Part shown: piece by piece, positions 1 to 11,573 of the stretch
How the letters are laid out: each line of letters begins with the position of its first letter
Position numbering within the stretch: position 1 is the first letter of the stretch
Source of the DNA: Cristatella mucedo
Lineage: Eukaryota > Bryozoa > Phylactolaemata > Cristatellidae
Length of the DNA: 64,000 bases
NCBI GenBank assembly: GCA_009760855.2
Contig: WPIO01000085.1
Span: forward strand, 1,242,501-1,306,500
Direction of reading: 5' to 3'
Notes under the pieces: generated by a model
The model's database searches: none
The model's input: the letters and a program-made list of their open reading frames with translations, nothing else
What the model was told of the DNA's origin: nothing
Made by a program: the position numbers and the translations under genes

Positions 1-1
1 A

Positions 2-331
2 TCACCGACCGCTCGCTTCGCGCGCCACGCCGTCGCTCGCGTCACACCGGCGACGTCCTCTGCAGCGGAGCCGCGCTGCTCTCCGCTGCGTGCGTGGCCG
101 CTGCCGCAAGCGTGCACACTCAGCCACACAAATCCGCTCGACGGCATCGGCGGCATTGGCGACGCCGGCACTGGCGATGGCCACCGCCACCGCCGCCGCC
201 AGCAGGGCGCGCGCGCTCGTCGTCGTCGCCGAAGCGACGAATTTTTCTCGCGAAGCGACGACGACGCGCGACGCTCGCTCGGAGCGCTGCTGCCGCTGTC
301 GCTCGAGCTCGATGACCGAGTCGGCTTGCAT
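2..331 (-). CDS. possible signal-peptide first exon, unknown protein, cut by window edge
   Basis: An open frame of 109 codons runs off the left edge on the minus strand. After a long basic N-terminal stretch it has an alanine-rich hydrophobic segment at about residues 43-60, ending in an A-N-A type site that could be cut by signal peptidase. A short Cys-containing stretch and then arginine-rich sequence follow. The region is very GC-rich, so long open frames on several strands are expected by chance; a plus-strand frame overlaps it. I do not recognise the protein. It could be the first exon of a secreted protein whose remainder lies outside the window, or chance. Confidence 0.2.
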   Translation of the reverse strand: MQADSVIELERQRQQRSERASRVVVASREKFVASATTTSARALLAAAVAVAIASAGVANAADAVERICVAECARLRQRPRTQRRAARLRCRGRRRCDASDGVAREASGR

Positions 332-1047
332 GGCTTTCGCCAGCGTTCAGTCGGTGGCGAGACGCTGAAAGGAGTAGTGTTTAGGAAAAAGTAAGTCTGC
401 ATGGCAGTGCGGAGAGAGCGACCGGCAACCTGGACGCGCGCCGGCCTACGTAACGTCCGGTCGCCCGCTGAACGTGACACGGCCGTTCAGATAGGAAGCC
501 TCAGCCCCGGCGACAGCGGCGGCTTTCGCCCACTGCGCGCCCAGCGGAATGTTCGCTCTAAAAATATAATAATAATTATTATTATTATAATGACGACTGG
601 ATAAAAAAAATTTCCTTAGGAATTTTACGTGAACCTGAATGAGAGCTTGTAAAATCGGTTAGCGCTACATTTTGTGCACAATTTCACCGAGCTCGATCGC
701 CTCTCTTCACCAGTCGCAGCTTCGCGGGCAGCAGCGTCGCAGATGGACGCGCGGCGCGAGTTCGCAAAGGACAATTTATACGAGTGACAATGACGCAAGG
801 GTTTTGAGGAGCGGACGTGATGCTTTGTCCTCTTTATTTTATTCTATTTATTTTATTCTATTTATTTTATTTATTTATTTTATTTTAAGGCATTTGCAAG
901 GAAACGCCCAAACGCGTCGCAAAGTAGTAAGAGCGCATACCGCTCCCGCGCGACCACGACCGCCCCAGTGGCCGTGACCACGTGACCACGCCAGTGGCGT
1001 GGCCTTGGCGAGCAGCTTGCCAGCGCCGCGTCGCGCTACCAGGGTAA
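332..1047. other. no gene recognised; AT-rich pentamer run inside
   Basis: No coding or repeat family was recognised apart from a short ATT run near 572-590 and an imperfect TTTTA-type low-complexity stretch at about 833-890. Confidence 0.5.
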
Positions 1048-1048
1048 G

Positions 1049-1226
1049 CCGTGATGGCACACTAGGTAAGGTGGTCGCTTTCATGACCTCGATCCCGAGG
1101 TCACGTGGGTTTGATTCCTGCGGTGGGCGATTCTTTATTGCCACTGCAAGCGGTGGTGATAGCCGTCAAGGCTCTCCTGTCGCTATACAAAAATGAGGCT
1201 GTTTAAACAGCTAGGATTTATTTATC
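1049..1226 (+). mobile_element. SINE1 copy a (tRNA-derived SINE)
   Basis: One of five copies of the same roughly 175-bp element (others at 6156, 17572, 48344 and 57690). The head resembles a tRNA gene with a pol III A-box-like stretch (TGGCACACTAGG) and a B box, here mutated to GGTTTGATTCC. A body with a GCCACTGCAAGCGGTGGTGA hairpin-like stretch follows, then a tail ending in a TTTATTTAT run. Confidence 0.75.
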
Positions 1227-1228
1227 TA

Positions 1229-1377
1229 AAGGCTGTGAGAGTGTGGGTCACTCTATCGGGGCAGCAGCGGGTGGAATCTTCTGCGAGTCTTCGCTCTGCA
1301 GTTTGAGGATTTTGAGTCCTGTGCAACTTCAGAAAGCGTAAATTTACACCGACAAGGCTGGCGTTCGTTGCGAAGAG
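1229..1377 (+). repeat. duplicated segment D, copy 1
   Basis: About 150 bp that recurs at 8842-8985 with substitutions and small indels. It starts at AGGCTGTGAGAGTGTGGGTC and ends near GTTCGTTGC.AAGAG. It lies directly after SINE1 copy a. No domain is recognised in it on either strand. Confidence 0.7.
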
Positions 1378-2237
1378 TAGCATGCTTTGGCGCGATATCC
1401 ATTGTGCCCGGGGCGGATACCAACTAGATACGCGCACGTTAATGTCCAGCGACCTCGAACTTGTGAGCTGAGCTTGACAGTTGAACGTCGAACTATGAAC
1501 TATCCAGCACGTGGCGGCTACGGCGCGTCGTGCGACTGTCGGTGATACTCTACCTCGCTCTGGAACCATAAGTCTGGTAAGCCGCTGAATTTGCACTGTG
1601 AGTCACCTACCTGTGAAATAGCCGCGATAGGCCGTGGCTTATGAGCAGGGCGATATATGATTGCGTGTTGACTAGAATAATGCATGACTAATGACGTGGA
1701 CATTATTAAAAAGGCTTGGGCCCAACCGCAGTTGCTCTTTTGGAGTAACGGTCTGCCCGTCGGCGAGTCAGAGCGATGAGCGTGACGTAACGAGTCTGCG
1801 AGAAGTCGCGCGCCGTATCTGCCGCTACTTCGAGCAGGCAGTTGAGTGTTGTTTTTCACGTGCTGTGTTGTTGTTGCTAGCGCTTTCCTTTCAGGATATT
1901 GAGCATTGTTGTTTCGTTACAAGCACACACACACGCATGTAGACATAACAATACAGTTGACTCCGCGTATAAGAATATCGAATCTATGCGTACTTCGCTT
2001 GTGAGGATAGCAGTTCAGAATCACAGATTTACTCTAGCTATAGTCTCACTCCGCATATGGGAATACTCCGCCTGTAAGAATGGTCATAGGTGGTCATATG
2101 CCGTGATATGAATCATATGAATATGTCATATGGCAAATGAAGGCATATGCCAGTCCGAGCGTATTCTCATAAGAGGGGTATTCCTATATCCGATATTCTC
2201 ATACGCGAAGTCAACTGTTTATACGCGTAAGAATCTG
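1378..2237. other. no gene recognised
   Basis: Unassigned sequence. A minus-strand open frame of 113 codons and smaller plus-strand frames exist, but they show no recognisable domain, splice pattern or repeat match within the window. Confidence 0.4.
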
Positions 2238-2312
2238 CATGCACCACCGCTTTATATGTATAATATGTATAATAATAATATAATAAATAATGTATACATA
2301 TATATGTATATG

Positions 2313-2397
<85 letters not shown>
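2238..2397. repeat. fragment of repeat R followed by (TA)n microsatellite
   Basis: Positions 2238-2254 (CATGCACCACCGCTTTA) match the first bases of the three R repeats at 3103, 11661 and 32183. A (TA)n array at 2315-2397 follows almost at once. As in the longer copies, R sequence abuts a (TA)n run. Confidence 0.6.
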
Positions 2398-2400
<3 letters not shown>

Positions 2401-2700
2401 TTCTAGTCTTCAGGCCCTCGTGTCTGTAGTTGAACAGGCTGTGTCGACGCTGGGCATGCAGTTCCAGCCGGCGAAGTGCTGTGTCGCCACCCGAAAGGGT
2501 GCGACGGCCGTGCCCACCTCAATCACCCTACATGGCAGGCGGATCCCCGTGCTGCAAGAGACCGGGTACGTGGCCTTGACCTTGGATCCACGCAGGGTTT
2601 CGGGCAGCCTAGGGCTGAAATAGAGCAGGCCTGCTCTTCGCTTGCAAGGAACATTTACCTGCTTCAGGCCAGCCTTCTCGCCTTACCGTTAATGTTCAGT
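2398..2700 (+). mobile_element. R2-like (RLE) non-LTR retrotransposon, reverse-transcriptase fragment
   Basis: The translation of about 2396-2560 ([19 protein letters not shown], then a Phe/Pro-Lys-Cys motif) resembles the part of R2-clade reverse transcriptases just after the YADD catalytic box. After a frame change near 2560 the similarity continues (GFGQPRAEIEQACSSL). The catalytic box itself is missing: the fragment begins right at the edge of the (TA)n array. It is a dead 5'- and 3'-truncated remnant, probably the same family as 31370-32110. Family assignment is by recalled motif pattern, not by a search. Confidence 0.5.
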
Positions 2701-2789
2701 ATCAAAACGCAGTGTGACGTTCGCTGCCGGACAACTAGAGGTGGAGTATCTAAAGCTGACTCGTAACCCGAATCGCAACTCAAAGCAAA

Positions 2790-2895
2790 ATAATAATAAT
2801 GATAATAATAATAATAATAATAATTCACTTGATAAAGCACCCTCAGAGAACTTAATCTCTCTCTAGGTGCTTTACATTTGCTGCAAAGTGAAAAC
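2790..2895 (-). mobile_element. LINE family 1, isolated 3' tail
   Basis: On the minus strand this reads AAAGCACCTAGAGAGAG, then TTCTCTGAGGGTGCTTTATC, ending in a run of ATT triplets. It is the 3' terminus shared by all LINE family 1 copies. It is severely 5'-truncated, leaving only the end of the 3' UTR. Confidence 0.75.
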
Positions 2896-2969
2896 ATTTG
2901 CTGAGAGACAGCTCGTATCTCGAAACACTCGTATTTCGAGACACTCGTAAGCAGATGTACCACTGTATG

Positions 2970-4050
<1,081 letters not shown>

Positions 4051-4590
4051 AATTTGCAATTACCCTTGATGCATTAGACGAACAAACGATTCCTTAATAA
4101 TATTATTAATAAGTCTTGTATGGCACCTCAAGAGAACTCCAGTCTTCATCGAAGCACTTTATAATAACTCGCTGCAACAGATGAGCTAACCAAGAGTTGA
4201 TGGTATGCAGCATATGTGCGTGACAAGACAGGCATGATAAAGCGCGAGTAAGTAGCACACTTACACGAGCACACATGAGAATGCAAGGGGAGGAGCTCAA
4301 GTGATCAGGCTAATCTTAATCTCGTTAGAGGTTAGAGCGAAAAACACTCGGAAGTGGAAAAAATGCTGAAGGTTAAGCGAAGCAACGCAAAGCTTGGAGC
4401 TCGGATGCATCTTAACGGGCGAGCCTTAAATTATGCAACGTCTGCAATGTGGGTGCTGACAAAAGCCGGAAGTAAGTCACGTGGATTATACAAGCTATGC
4501 AAAGTCTCGAGAAGACTTCCAGTGAGTCCGAGCTGAAGGCACTGCCGAGATTTCAATTTAAATATAAGAAATACATGTAGTAACATACGT
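4051..4590. other. no gene recognised
   Basis: Unassigned. A 60-codon plus-strand frame at 4354-4536 has no recognisable features. Confidence 0.4.
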
Positions 4591-4620
4591 AATTATATAT
4601 ATATATATATATATGATTTA

Positions 4621-4691
<71 letters not shown>
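4591..4691. repeat. interrupted (TA)n microsatellite
   Basis: Three TA runs separated by ATGATTTATG and ATGATA interruptions. Confidence 0.9.
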
Positions 4692-4694
<3 letters not shown>

Positions 4695-4769
4695 ACTTGA
4701 TTGCTGTAATTTCCTTTTTGGCTGGGCTACCGAAAAAAACTAGGCAACTGCAGCAGGCTACGACCATGG

Positions 4770-5459
4770 ATGCAAGGCCAGGCCGAGGTGCGATTCTTCG
4801 GCGCGGCACACGCTAGGCCGACGAGGCGGCAGCGGCAGCAGCGAGGCTTCTTGGCAGTTCGCTCATTTTATTCTCGTTTCCTATTGGCGAGCGAAGCTTT
4901 GACTCGCACGCCACGCTGCGGCGGCAAAGCTGCGACTCGGTTGCCGGCGCTCGATTCGCGGAAGGCCGCCACCGCCGCCGCCGCCGCTGCCGCCGCTGCC
5001 GCCGCTGCCGCCGCCGCCGCCGCTGCCGCCGCTGCCGCCGCTGCCGCCGCTGCCGCCGCTGCCGCCGCTGCCGCCGCTGCCGCCGCTGCCGCCGCTGCCG
5101 CCGCTGCCGCCGCTGCCGCCGCTGCCGCCGCTGCCGCCGCTGCCGCCGCTGCCGCCGCTGCCGCCGCTGCCGCCGCTGCCGCCGCTGCTGCTGCGCCTGT
5201 GCGTCACTTGAGCGCAGGACGCGAGAGCGACCGTCGTCTTCCTTTTCTTCCTTTCGGCCTTATGTCCGGTTATTCTCCGGTTATTCTTCCGGCCTAATTT
5301 CCGGCCTTCATGTCGGCCGGCGTTTCACGCACGAGACCACGTGCTACGCCGAAAGTGCCGAGGCGGCTGCGGAAATGGATCCGACGCGCTGCCGCGGCTG
5401 CCGCTGCCCCGCCCACTCAAAGATTCGGCGCCGGAAGCGAGCGGCATTGCGTCTGTCGC
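4770..5459 (-). other. putative 3' UTR and flank of CUB-PAN gene A
   Basis: This lies directly downstream, on the minus strand, of the stop codon of the PAN-like terminal exon at 5460-5731. Much of it is paralogous to 18935-19281, which sits in the same place relative to the second PAN-like exon. Shared blocks include CATTTTATTCTCGTTTCCT and ACTCGCACGCCACGCTG. No clear polyadenylation signal was singled out. The large hexanucleotide array at 4968-5191 is present only in this copy. Confidence 0.55.
4968..5191. repeat. (CCGCTG)n/(CCG)n GC-rich hexanucleotide array
   Basis: About 220 bp of CCG and CTG triplets, mostly in strict CCGCTG alternation. It can be read as a long alanine run on the plus strand and Gly-Gly-Ser on the minus strand, but neither has support as protein. 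The equivalent position in the paralogous segment (about 19100-19115) has only a few such triplets. Confidence 0.95.
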
Positions 5460-5731
5460 TCAGGGCAGGACGAAGAGCGGCGGCGCGGCGGCGGCTCCTC
5501 CTCCAGTCCGAGCCGCCGCCGCGGTCCGGTTGCTGAGCAGCGAGCAGTCGCGCGTGACCTGATCGTAGGTGAAGGCCACGCACGCGTCGCTCTGCAGACA
5601 GGACAGGCCGCACTTGATGGCGCTCGGCTCGGTCGAGCGGCCGATGGGGGCGCCGGAAGCGATCGCGGCCGACGGCAGTCCGACGGAAGTGGCGGCGGCG
5701 CTGAAGACGCCGAAGCTTCGGTGTTCGTATT
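5460..5731 (-). CDS. terminal exon of CUB-PAN gene A (PAN/apple-like domain, stop codon)
   Basis: The exon follows a good acceptor (TTTCTCTTGCAG) and starts in phase 1, which matches the phase-1 donor of the CUB exon at 8056-8171; joining them creates a Glu codon in frame. It encodes about 90 residues and ends with TGA at 5460-5462. From about residue 40 it has a PAN/apple-like pattern, K-C-G-L-S-C, then D-A-C-V-A-F-T-Y, then D-C-S-L-L-S, with spacing C-x3-C-x5-C-x11-C. PAN modules are extracellular disulfide-bonded protein- or sugar-binding modules. A low-complexity Ala/Gly tail and a short hydrophobic end (PPLFVLP) follow, with no room for a transmembrane helix. A second copy of this exon lies at 19282-19544. 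The pattern supports PAN-like; exact family membership is inferred. Confidence 0.7.
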
Positions 5732-6104
5732 CTGCAAGAGAAACGCAATTCGGCTTAATTGGAATGCGGCGCTCCGCCCGGCGCTCCGCCTCGTGCACAA
5801 CGACTTCGACGCGCGTCTTTCTGGCGTCTTCCTCTTCCGTTTCCGCTTCGGCCCGAGGGGGCGCGCACCGACCGGCAAGCAGCTGTTAGCTAGCGGGCCG
5901 CTCCCAATCGATTGTGGCGATAGCAGATAGGAGTAATGCACAATGCTGCGGTTTGGCTAACGCTTGGCCACTGCGTGGGGACTTTTCAGACAGCGTTCTT
6001 TTGTCTGCCCGAGAGAAATTAGAGCGAGGTAGGACTGGGCTGGTAAGGCCACTCAATACACTCCACAACCAGGACACAGTTAATATTAATAATGAGACAT
6101 GTGT
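5732..6104 (-). other. intron of gene A, nothing further recognised
   Basis: The sequence between the PAN-A acceptor and the LINE tail/SINE pair shows no additional exon. Confidence 0.4.
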
Positions 6105-6155
6105 ATAGCACCCTCAGAGAACTGAATCTCCTTGTAAGCGCTTTAAACTTGCTGC
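6105..6155 (-). mobile_element. LINE family 1, isolated 3' tail
   Basis: On the minus strand the GCAGCAAGTTTAAAGCGCTT and TTCTCTGAGGGTGCTATA blocks match the LINE family 1 3' end. It directly abuts the tail of SINE1 copy b. Confidence 0.65.
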
Positions 6156-6340
6156 AAAATAAATAAATAAATCCTAGCTGATTAAACAGCCTCTTTTTGT
6201 ATAGCGACAGAAGAGCCTTTACGGCTATCACCACCGCTTGCAGTGGCGATAAAGAATCGCACACTGCAGTATTCGAACCCACGATCTCGGGACCGAGGTC
6301 GTGAAAGCAACCGCCTTACCTAGTGTGCCACCACGGCGCA
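6156..6340 (-). mobile_element. SINE1 copy b
   Basis: Full-length minus-strand copy with head GTGGTGGCACACTAGGTAAG, a B box close to consensus (GGGTTCGAATAC), the central hairpin-like stretch and a TTTATTTATTTATTT tail. It lies in an intron of CUB-PAN gene A. Confidence 0.8.
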
Positions 6341-7235
6341 AAGAAGGCACAGCATAACTGTTAGCGGAAGCATTCGCAATGACATCAAGCATAAATGTAC
6401 AGGATCAACACGTAAAATGCGATTGGTAGCAGCAGGCGAAAGTTCAGTACGCAGAAGCACACAAAGGACGAATTACAGTTAATAAATAAATCTTGCGATA
6501 CACAGGTGCGTGATTGGCTTCTTTTTAAATGTTAAGTTGTGCGTGACGTAAGTCGTGAGTGGATTAGGAGAGCATGTGAACTAAAAAGGATTTGAGGCTC
6601 TTACGAGGTATAGCTTGAACGAGTTGAGCCAGAAATCTGGATGGTACGATACTAGGCCTGGTATGGGTGTAGTTCTCATAGGAAGGCTGGAGCCAGAGAA
6701 TGAAGAGACCTAAAAGTCACATTTAGTTTGCATTTTACGTTGACCGCGAGTTGGCTTTATTGTAATTCAATTTGAGAAAGTTTTCTGCCATCCAGTTGTG
6801 CATGTCAGCATTACATGCAGCAAGGATGTGTAGAAAATTCGAGGTTCTGGAGACCTGGAAGGGATACAAGCAAAGTTACAACTTCGTGCCGTCTGCATAG
6901 AAGTGAAAGAATATATTTTGCCTAGCAATCACATCGGAAAAATGAAAAAATGTCAACTGTGAAAATAAGAGGGCCGAGCGGGTGACCACAGGGTTATTTA
7001 GTACTTCAGTGGTTTGTCTGAAATCTTGTGTGTATTCAAACCAATTCTCTTCCACATAGATAGGATCCGAACGATTGCATTGCAGTGCCATTGGTGCCCA
7101 CCCGAGATGAGATGCGCTCCCGAGATGAGAGGCGCTCAAGAAGAACTTGGTGATCGATAGTATCAAAAGCTTCCGAAAGATTGAGCAAAACAAGCAGAGA
7201 TTCTCTACTCAAGCCTAGAAGACTGCTTGGGATTA
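6341..7235 (-). mobile_element. LINE family 1, diverged and internally deleted copy
   Basis: Minus-strand translations retain reverse-transcriptase pieces such as LLVLLNLSEAFDTIDHQVLL (7036-7245) and the sequence around the YADG/YADD-like box (FHFYADGTKL near 6880). They are interrupted by frameshifts and a deletion. The 3' portion continues to about 6341. It is much older than the copies at 8986 and 28567 and belongs to the diverged subfamily also seen at 37290-38640. Confidence 0.75.
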
Positions 7236-7547
7236 GTGAATTCACCTGCTATATATATATATAGCACTACAATTTTAGATTGCGACAATCATACCATGAT
7301 GCCAAAGATCTCACAGAGAAATCTTAGTAAATATTATACTTGAGGGACAATACGGTTGGGGGACAGGGGACAATAAAGACCCTGCGGTCAAGCGCCGCCT
7401 CCGACGGTGCGCACAAAGGTCGAGGTCGAAAAGCCTGGTTCGCCTGGTGCTCAGCAGCGCCGTACAAGAATCTCGCTGCACCACAATCTAATCGCCCAAC
7501 ATGCTGTACCAGACCGAGTCATGACGCTAAAGGAGCCTTCGATAGAG
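7236..7547. other. no gene recognised
   Basis: Unassigned intronic sequence with a short TA run near 7252-7262. Confidence 0.4.
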
Positions 7548-7562
7548 AAAGAGAGAAAAAGG

Positions 7563-7601
<39 letters not shown>

Positions 7602-7680
7602 GAAGAGTGAGAGAGAGAAAGAGAGAGAGAGAGAGAAATCAAGAGTGAGAGAGAGAGAAATAGAGAGAAAGACAGAGAGA
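7548..7680. repeat. (GA)n imperfect microsatellite
   Basis: Purine-only GA repeat with AAA and TGA interruptions. Open frames through it (RERERE or SLSLSL) are artefacts. Confidence 0.9.
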
Positions 7681-8055
7681 AGGGATACCGAGGTGACCGA
7701 CAGGAAGGAAGTGCGTGATGCAGAGCAGCTTTGGCGTCATTTTTGACAGGACCGCTATTGCCGTCGGACTCACTGCAGCTATTCCGCCAGTCTTCCCCAC
7801 CTCGATGCTCTGCTCTAACTTCTCTTCAGCTCTGCTCCGGTGGTGCGTGCAGCTCCGGGCTCGGCGCTGCTGCGGCGGTGTGCGTGCGTGTTTCGCGGCT
7901 CACGCACTCGTCTCACGACTCACACGCACGCGGTTTTTGTTGCGGGAGGGCGAAATTCGAGCACGCGCCGCTTTCGAGCACCGACACGCGATGAATGGAG
8001 AGATGGATGGTGAGCCCTCGCAAAATCTAAGCGGCTGCGAGCAAAGATAGTTTAC
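7681..8055 (-). other. intron of gene A, no exon recognised
   Basis: Located 3' of the CUB second exon on the minus strand. It has open frames on the plus strand but no domain. Confidence 0.35.
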
Positions 8056-8171
8056 CGATCGTCGCGACAATTATTGAAAATCCGGTGTTGACGAGAGATG
8101 AATCGGTGGTGAATACGACCGTCACTAGTTGCGAGAGCTCCAGATTGAATGGCAGCATCGATCCCGAGTAC
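8056..8171 (-). CDS. CUB domain second exon, unit U1 (gene A)
   Basis: Exon of 116 nt between acceptor CTCGTAG and donor GTAAAC, entering in phase 2 and leaving in phase 1. With the 205-nt exon at 8293-8497 it completes a 107-codon CUB domain. It encodes the second half of the beta sandwich, with the typical pattern LVTVVFTTDSS, then NTGFSIIV. It has no cysteine, so the second disulfide of a classic four-Cys CUB is not formed by residues here. The next minus-strand exon with compatible phase is the PAN-like terminal exon at 5460-5731. Substitutions relative to units U2-U5 keep the frame open and the CUB hydrophobic pattern intact, suggesting it is functional. Confidence 0.85.
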
Positions 8172-8292
8172 CTACGAGTGCATCAGCAAGACTGCAACAC
8201 GGTCGCTTGTCCCGCACCTGGCATCAATCAGGTTCGGAGGCGGCACTGGTTGCCGCCGTCAACGTTCCGAGAGTGCCGGTGCGTACACTTAC

Positions 8293-8497
8293 GTGTACAA
8301 CAGTGCACTGCCCTTGTATATGAACACGTGATCGCAACACGTTTCGGTGTAGAACGCTTGGAATTGCAGTCGAATCCCTAATCGAGCATTGCATGCTTGC
8401 ACCGTCCACGTACAGTTGGCATAGTTTGGGTAGTTGCCCGGGTAGTTTGGCGACTGGATGACTCCGGAGCCTTCGATAGCACCACCGCACGAACTAG
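8293..8497 (-). CDS. CUB domain first exon, unit U1 (gene A)
   Basis: Exon of 205 nt with acceptor CTTTGCAG and donor GTAAGTG, phase 1 in and phase 2 out. It starts with the CUB signature S-S-C-G-G, then SGVIQSPNYPGNYPNYANC, W-T-V, LQFQAF and DHVFIYKG. CUB domains are about 110-residue extracellular modules of secreted and cell-surface proteins. This unit is the most diverged of the five and has extra cysteines (Q-A-C-N and T-C-C-D) not seen in U2-U5. Its partner second exon is 121 bp downstream on the minus strand. Gene A upstream exons were not found. Confidence 0.85.
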
Positions 8498-8770
8498 CTG
8501 CAAAGCGATTAAGCGATGGGACGAGCAGCTGGCGAGCGAGCGTTTTCGGTCTAACGCCCGAAGCTTACTGCACGCCCGCCGTCTGCCGCCGGCTCTCCCG
8601 TCGGCATAGAGGAGCCGGCATCGTCCGCGCCGCACGAAAAACTCCTCGACTGGAAAACTGGTGCGCGGCGCCCGGATGTCCGCCCTGTCCACGCCAGCGG
8701 CGGCGGCGAACAGGGCGGATGCGGAAGCGGGGTGGGGGCGTCCCGCCACCGAGCATCAGGCTTTGCACCG

Positions 8771-8811
8771 AGGTATGCCGTCGCTCGTATCGTACCGGCG
8801 ACGGCATACCT
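8771..8811. other. perfect 13-bp inverted repeat (hairpin)
   Basis: Arms AGGTATGCCGTCG (8771-8783) and CGACGGCATACCT (8799-8811) are exact reverse complements around a 15-nt loop. It lies upstream of CUB unit U1 on the minus strand, just before repeat D copy 2. Confidence 0.85.
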
Positions 8812-8841
8812 CTGGGACGCCACTCTCAAGGGTAACAACAG

Positions 8842-8985
8842 GCTGTGAGAGTGTGGGTCACTCTATTGGGGCAGCAGCGGGTGGCATCTTCTGCGAGTCT
8901 TCGCTCTGCAGTTTGACAATTCGGAGTGCTATGCAACTTTAGCAAGCGTAAACTCACACCGGCTCCCGTTCGTTGCTAAGAGCAA
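8842..8985 (+). repeat. duplicated segment D, copy 2
   Basis: Same orientation as 1229-1377 and starting at the same base. The copies are very similar for the first 85 bases and more diverged afterwards. Confidence 0.7.
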
Positions 8986-11573
8986 TAAAATAATAGGAAT
9001 GCAGTTGGTAACACGCCCACAGAGAACTTAACCTCTTTCTAGGCGCTTTACATTTGCTGCAAAGGGAAATGCAATTGACTGCTAAGTAAAATCATGCTTG
9101 AATAACAAACAAAAATATTAATTTAGTTAGGGCTGACACGCACAGGGTAAGCATGCAAATGTTGTTAGTGGCAGCATGCACAGTTTCAGCACGCATAAGC
9201 ACATGAAGGAAGAATCATAGGGCCCACTAAATGCTCTCCTAAATAGATGCGTTTTTAAGTTCCTTTTAAATGTGGTCAGGTCAGGGGATGTTCTGACGCA
9301 GGTCGGGAGGGAGTTTCAGGCTTTGGGAGCGTACGAACTAAATGCTCGGTCTCCCGAAGGATTGAAGGTTTGTACAAAGTATTTGTAGACTGTTGGATTC
9401 CGATAAGCGGGTGGTACGATGCTTGGCCTGATGGGGGAGTATGTCGGAGAGATAAGCTGGAGCCATAGAATGAAGGGACCTAAAAGTGAGCGACAAAACC
9501 TTGAATTCAATCCGTTGCTTGACTGGTAGCCAGTGCAGGTCGGCGAGAAGTGGAGTAATGTGGCAACTGCGACGTTCATGACAGACAAGCCTAGCTGCAG
9601 AGTTTTGCACCAGCTGCAATCGCCTGATCGCACATGCTGGTAGGCCAGTAAGCAGTGAGTTGCAGAAGCAAGACGAGATGTCACGAATGCATGGACCAAC
9701 TTAGATGTGGCATCCTTATCTAAGCAAGCCCGAGTTTTAGCAATGTTATGAAGCTGAAAATAGGCAGATTTGACTGTGGAGCTGATGTGGTCGTCTAACG
9801 AGCGGTCGCTTTGGAATATCACACCTAGATTTCGAACTGATTCGACAGGAGATATGCTGGCAGAGCCAATTTTGAGAGTCAGCCTTTCCAATCTCTGGAT
9901 CACACTGGGTTTGCCCATAACTAGTTAGTTAGTTTTATCATCGTTTAGTTTTAAAAAAAATTGCTGCCATCCATGTGCGGATGTCATCAATGCATGCAGC
10001 AAGTGAGTTTAGAGAATTTGAGGTGCTCGAAGGCTGGGAGGGATCAAAGCAAAGGTACAACTGAGTGTCATCCGCATAGAAGTGAAAGCCTAGATTGTGC
10101 TTGGCAATCACATCAGCTAGAGGGAGAGTATAAACCGTGAAAAGAACCGGACCTAGCACAGAGCCCCGAGGTACTCCATATTTCAGAGGTACTTTAGATG
10201 ATCTTTGTCCATTCACGTGAATACTCTGGAGTCTTCCACTGAGATAGGACCTGAACCACTGCAGAGCAGTGCCAGTGATGCCCAGGCGAGATGAGAGGCG
10301 CTTTAGAAGAACTTTGTGATCGATGGTATCAAAAGCTGCCAAAAGATCGAGCAAAACAAGCAGAGACGCTCTACCCATGCCTGCATTCCTAAGTAGGTCA
10401 TTGTATACCCTAAGCAATGCTTACTCTGTTGAGTGATTATCTCTAAAGCCAGACAGGAACTTACTAGCAAGGTGTGAGGTTTCGATATATGAGTTTAGCT
10501 GGTCTGCCACGCCCCGTTCCAGTGTCTTTGCTAAGAATGGTAGAAGGGAGACTAGGCGGTAGTTGCTCAAGTTTTCTTGGTCTAGTGTCGCTTTCTTGAG
10601 AAGTAGCCTGACTACAGCTTGTTTGAAAGATGCTGGGACATGACTTGAGGCTAATGACATATTAATGATGTTAGTTATACATGGCAGCAGCAGATCAATG
10701 CAACGTGGGAGCAGGATTGTGGGAATAGGGTCTAGAGGACTTATTTGATTATGTCCTATTTGATTGAGATACGAACTTTAGGACTAGATCACTATTCACC
10801 TGCTCAAATGCAGACATTGAGGTGCAGCCAGGAACCGAGGAACATCATTCTAGTGGGGAGGTTGTCATCGCAGGGACGGACTCCCTGATCTTGTCTATCA
10901 TCTGCACAAAGAATCGAGAGAAGCGATCGGCTAGATCATCACAAGGATCATCAGGTAAGGAGCTAATCTGGGAACGGTTGAGGTGATGGTTTATTGTCGA
11001 CATCAGCATTTTTGGATTGTGCATCTGTGATTCAACAATGTTTCTATAGAAGCTAGACTTGGCCTTTGCTAGGATTGATTGGTACGACCTACAGTAGTCT
11101 TCATATGCCTGTCGATGAACAGTTAGTCCGGATGTTTTGTATGCTTTTTCAAGCTTGCGCTTAGTAGACCTGGCTAGTTTAATGTCTGTGGTAAACCATA
11201 GGCCGTCTGGGCGACGGCACAGAGTGCGCTTTGTCAGAGGTGCAAACTCGTCGAGCGTGTCAGCTAGTGGCTAGTGTTGTGTTGTAGCTATCTACCAATG
11301 ATGACAAAACGGAGGTAGGACTGAGCAGCAGAGGTGAAGCAGATATTCTCGCACGGACAGCATCGATGTCAAGGGTCATGAGGTTTCGCGATTCACAGGT
11401 TATTTTAGAGGAGGATGTGGGCACACACTGTAGATTGAATGAGATCTGCATGTGGTCAGCAGGATAAGCAGGATTTGGTGATAACTGGTGATGATAAAGT
11501 GCAGTTGTATAAAAAATCTGGTCGGGTGTGTGACCCTTGATGTGGGTAGGGCCATGCACATGAGCCACAAGAG

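Noticed and set aside
1049-1226. Functional tRNA genes from the A-box and B-box-like sequences
   Set aside because: The heads sit in repeated elements with a shared non-tRNA body and AT-rich tail and do not fold as a clean cloverleaf by eye; they are SINEs.
4770-5297. 175-codon plus-strand frame with a very long polyalanine run
   Set aside because: It is a reading of the CCGCTG array lying in the likely 3' UTR of a minus-strand gene. The paralogous copy lacks the run, and nothing at either end looks like protein.
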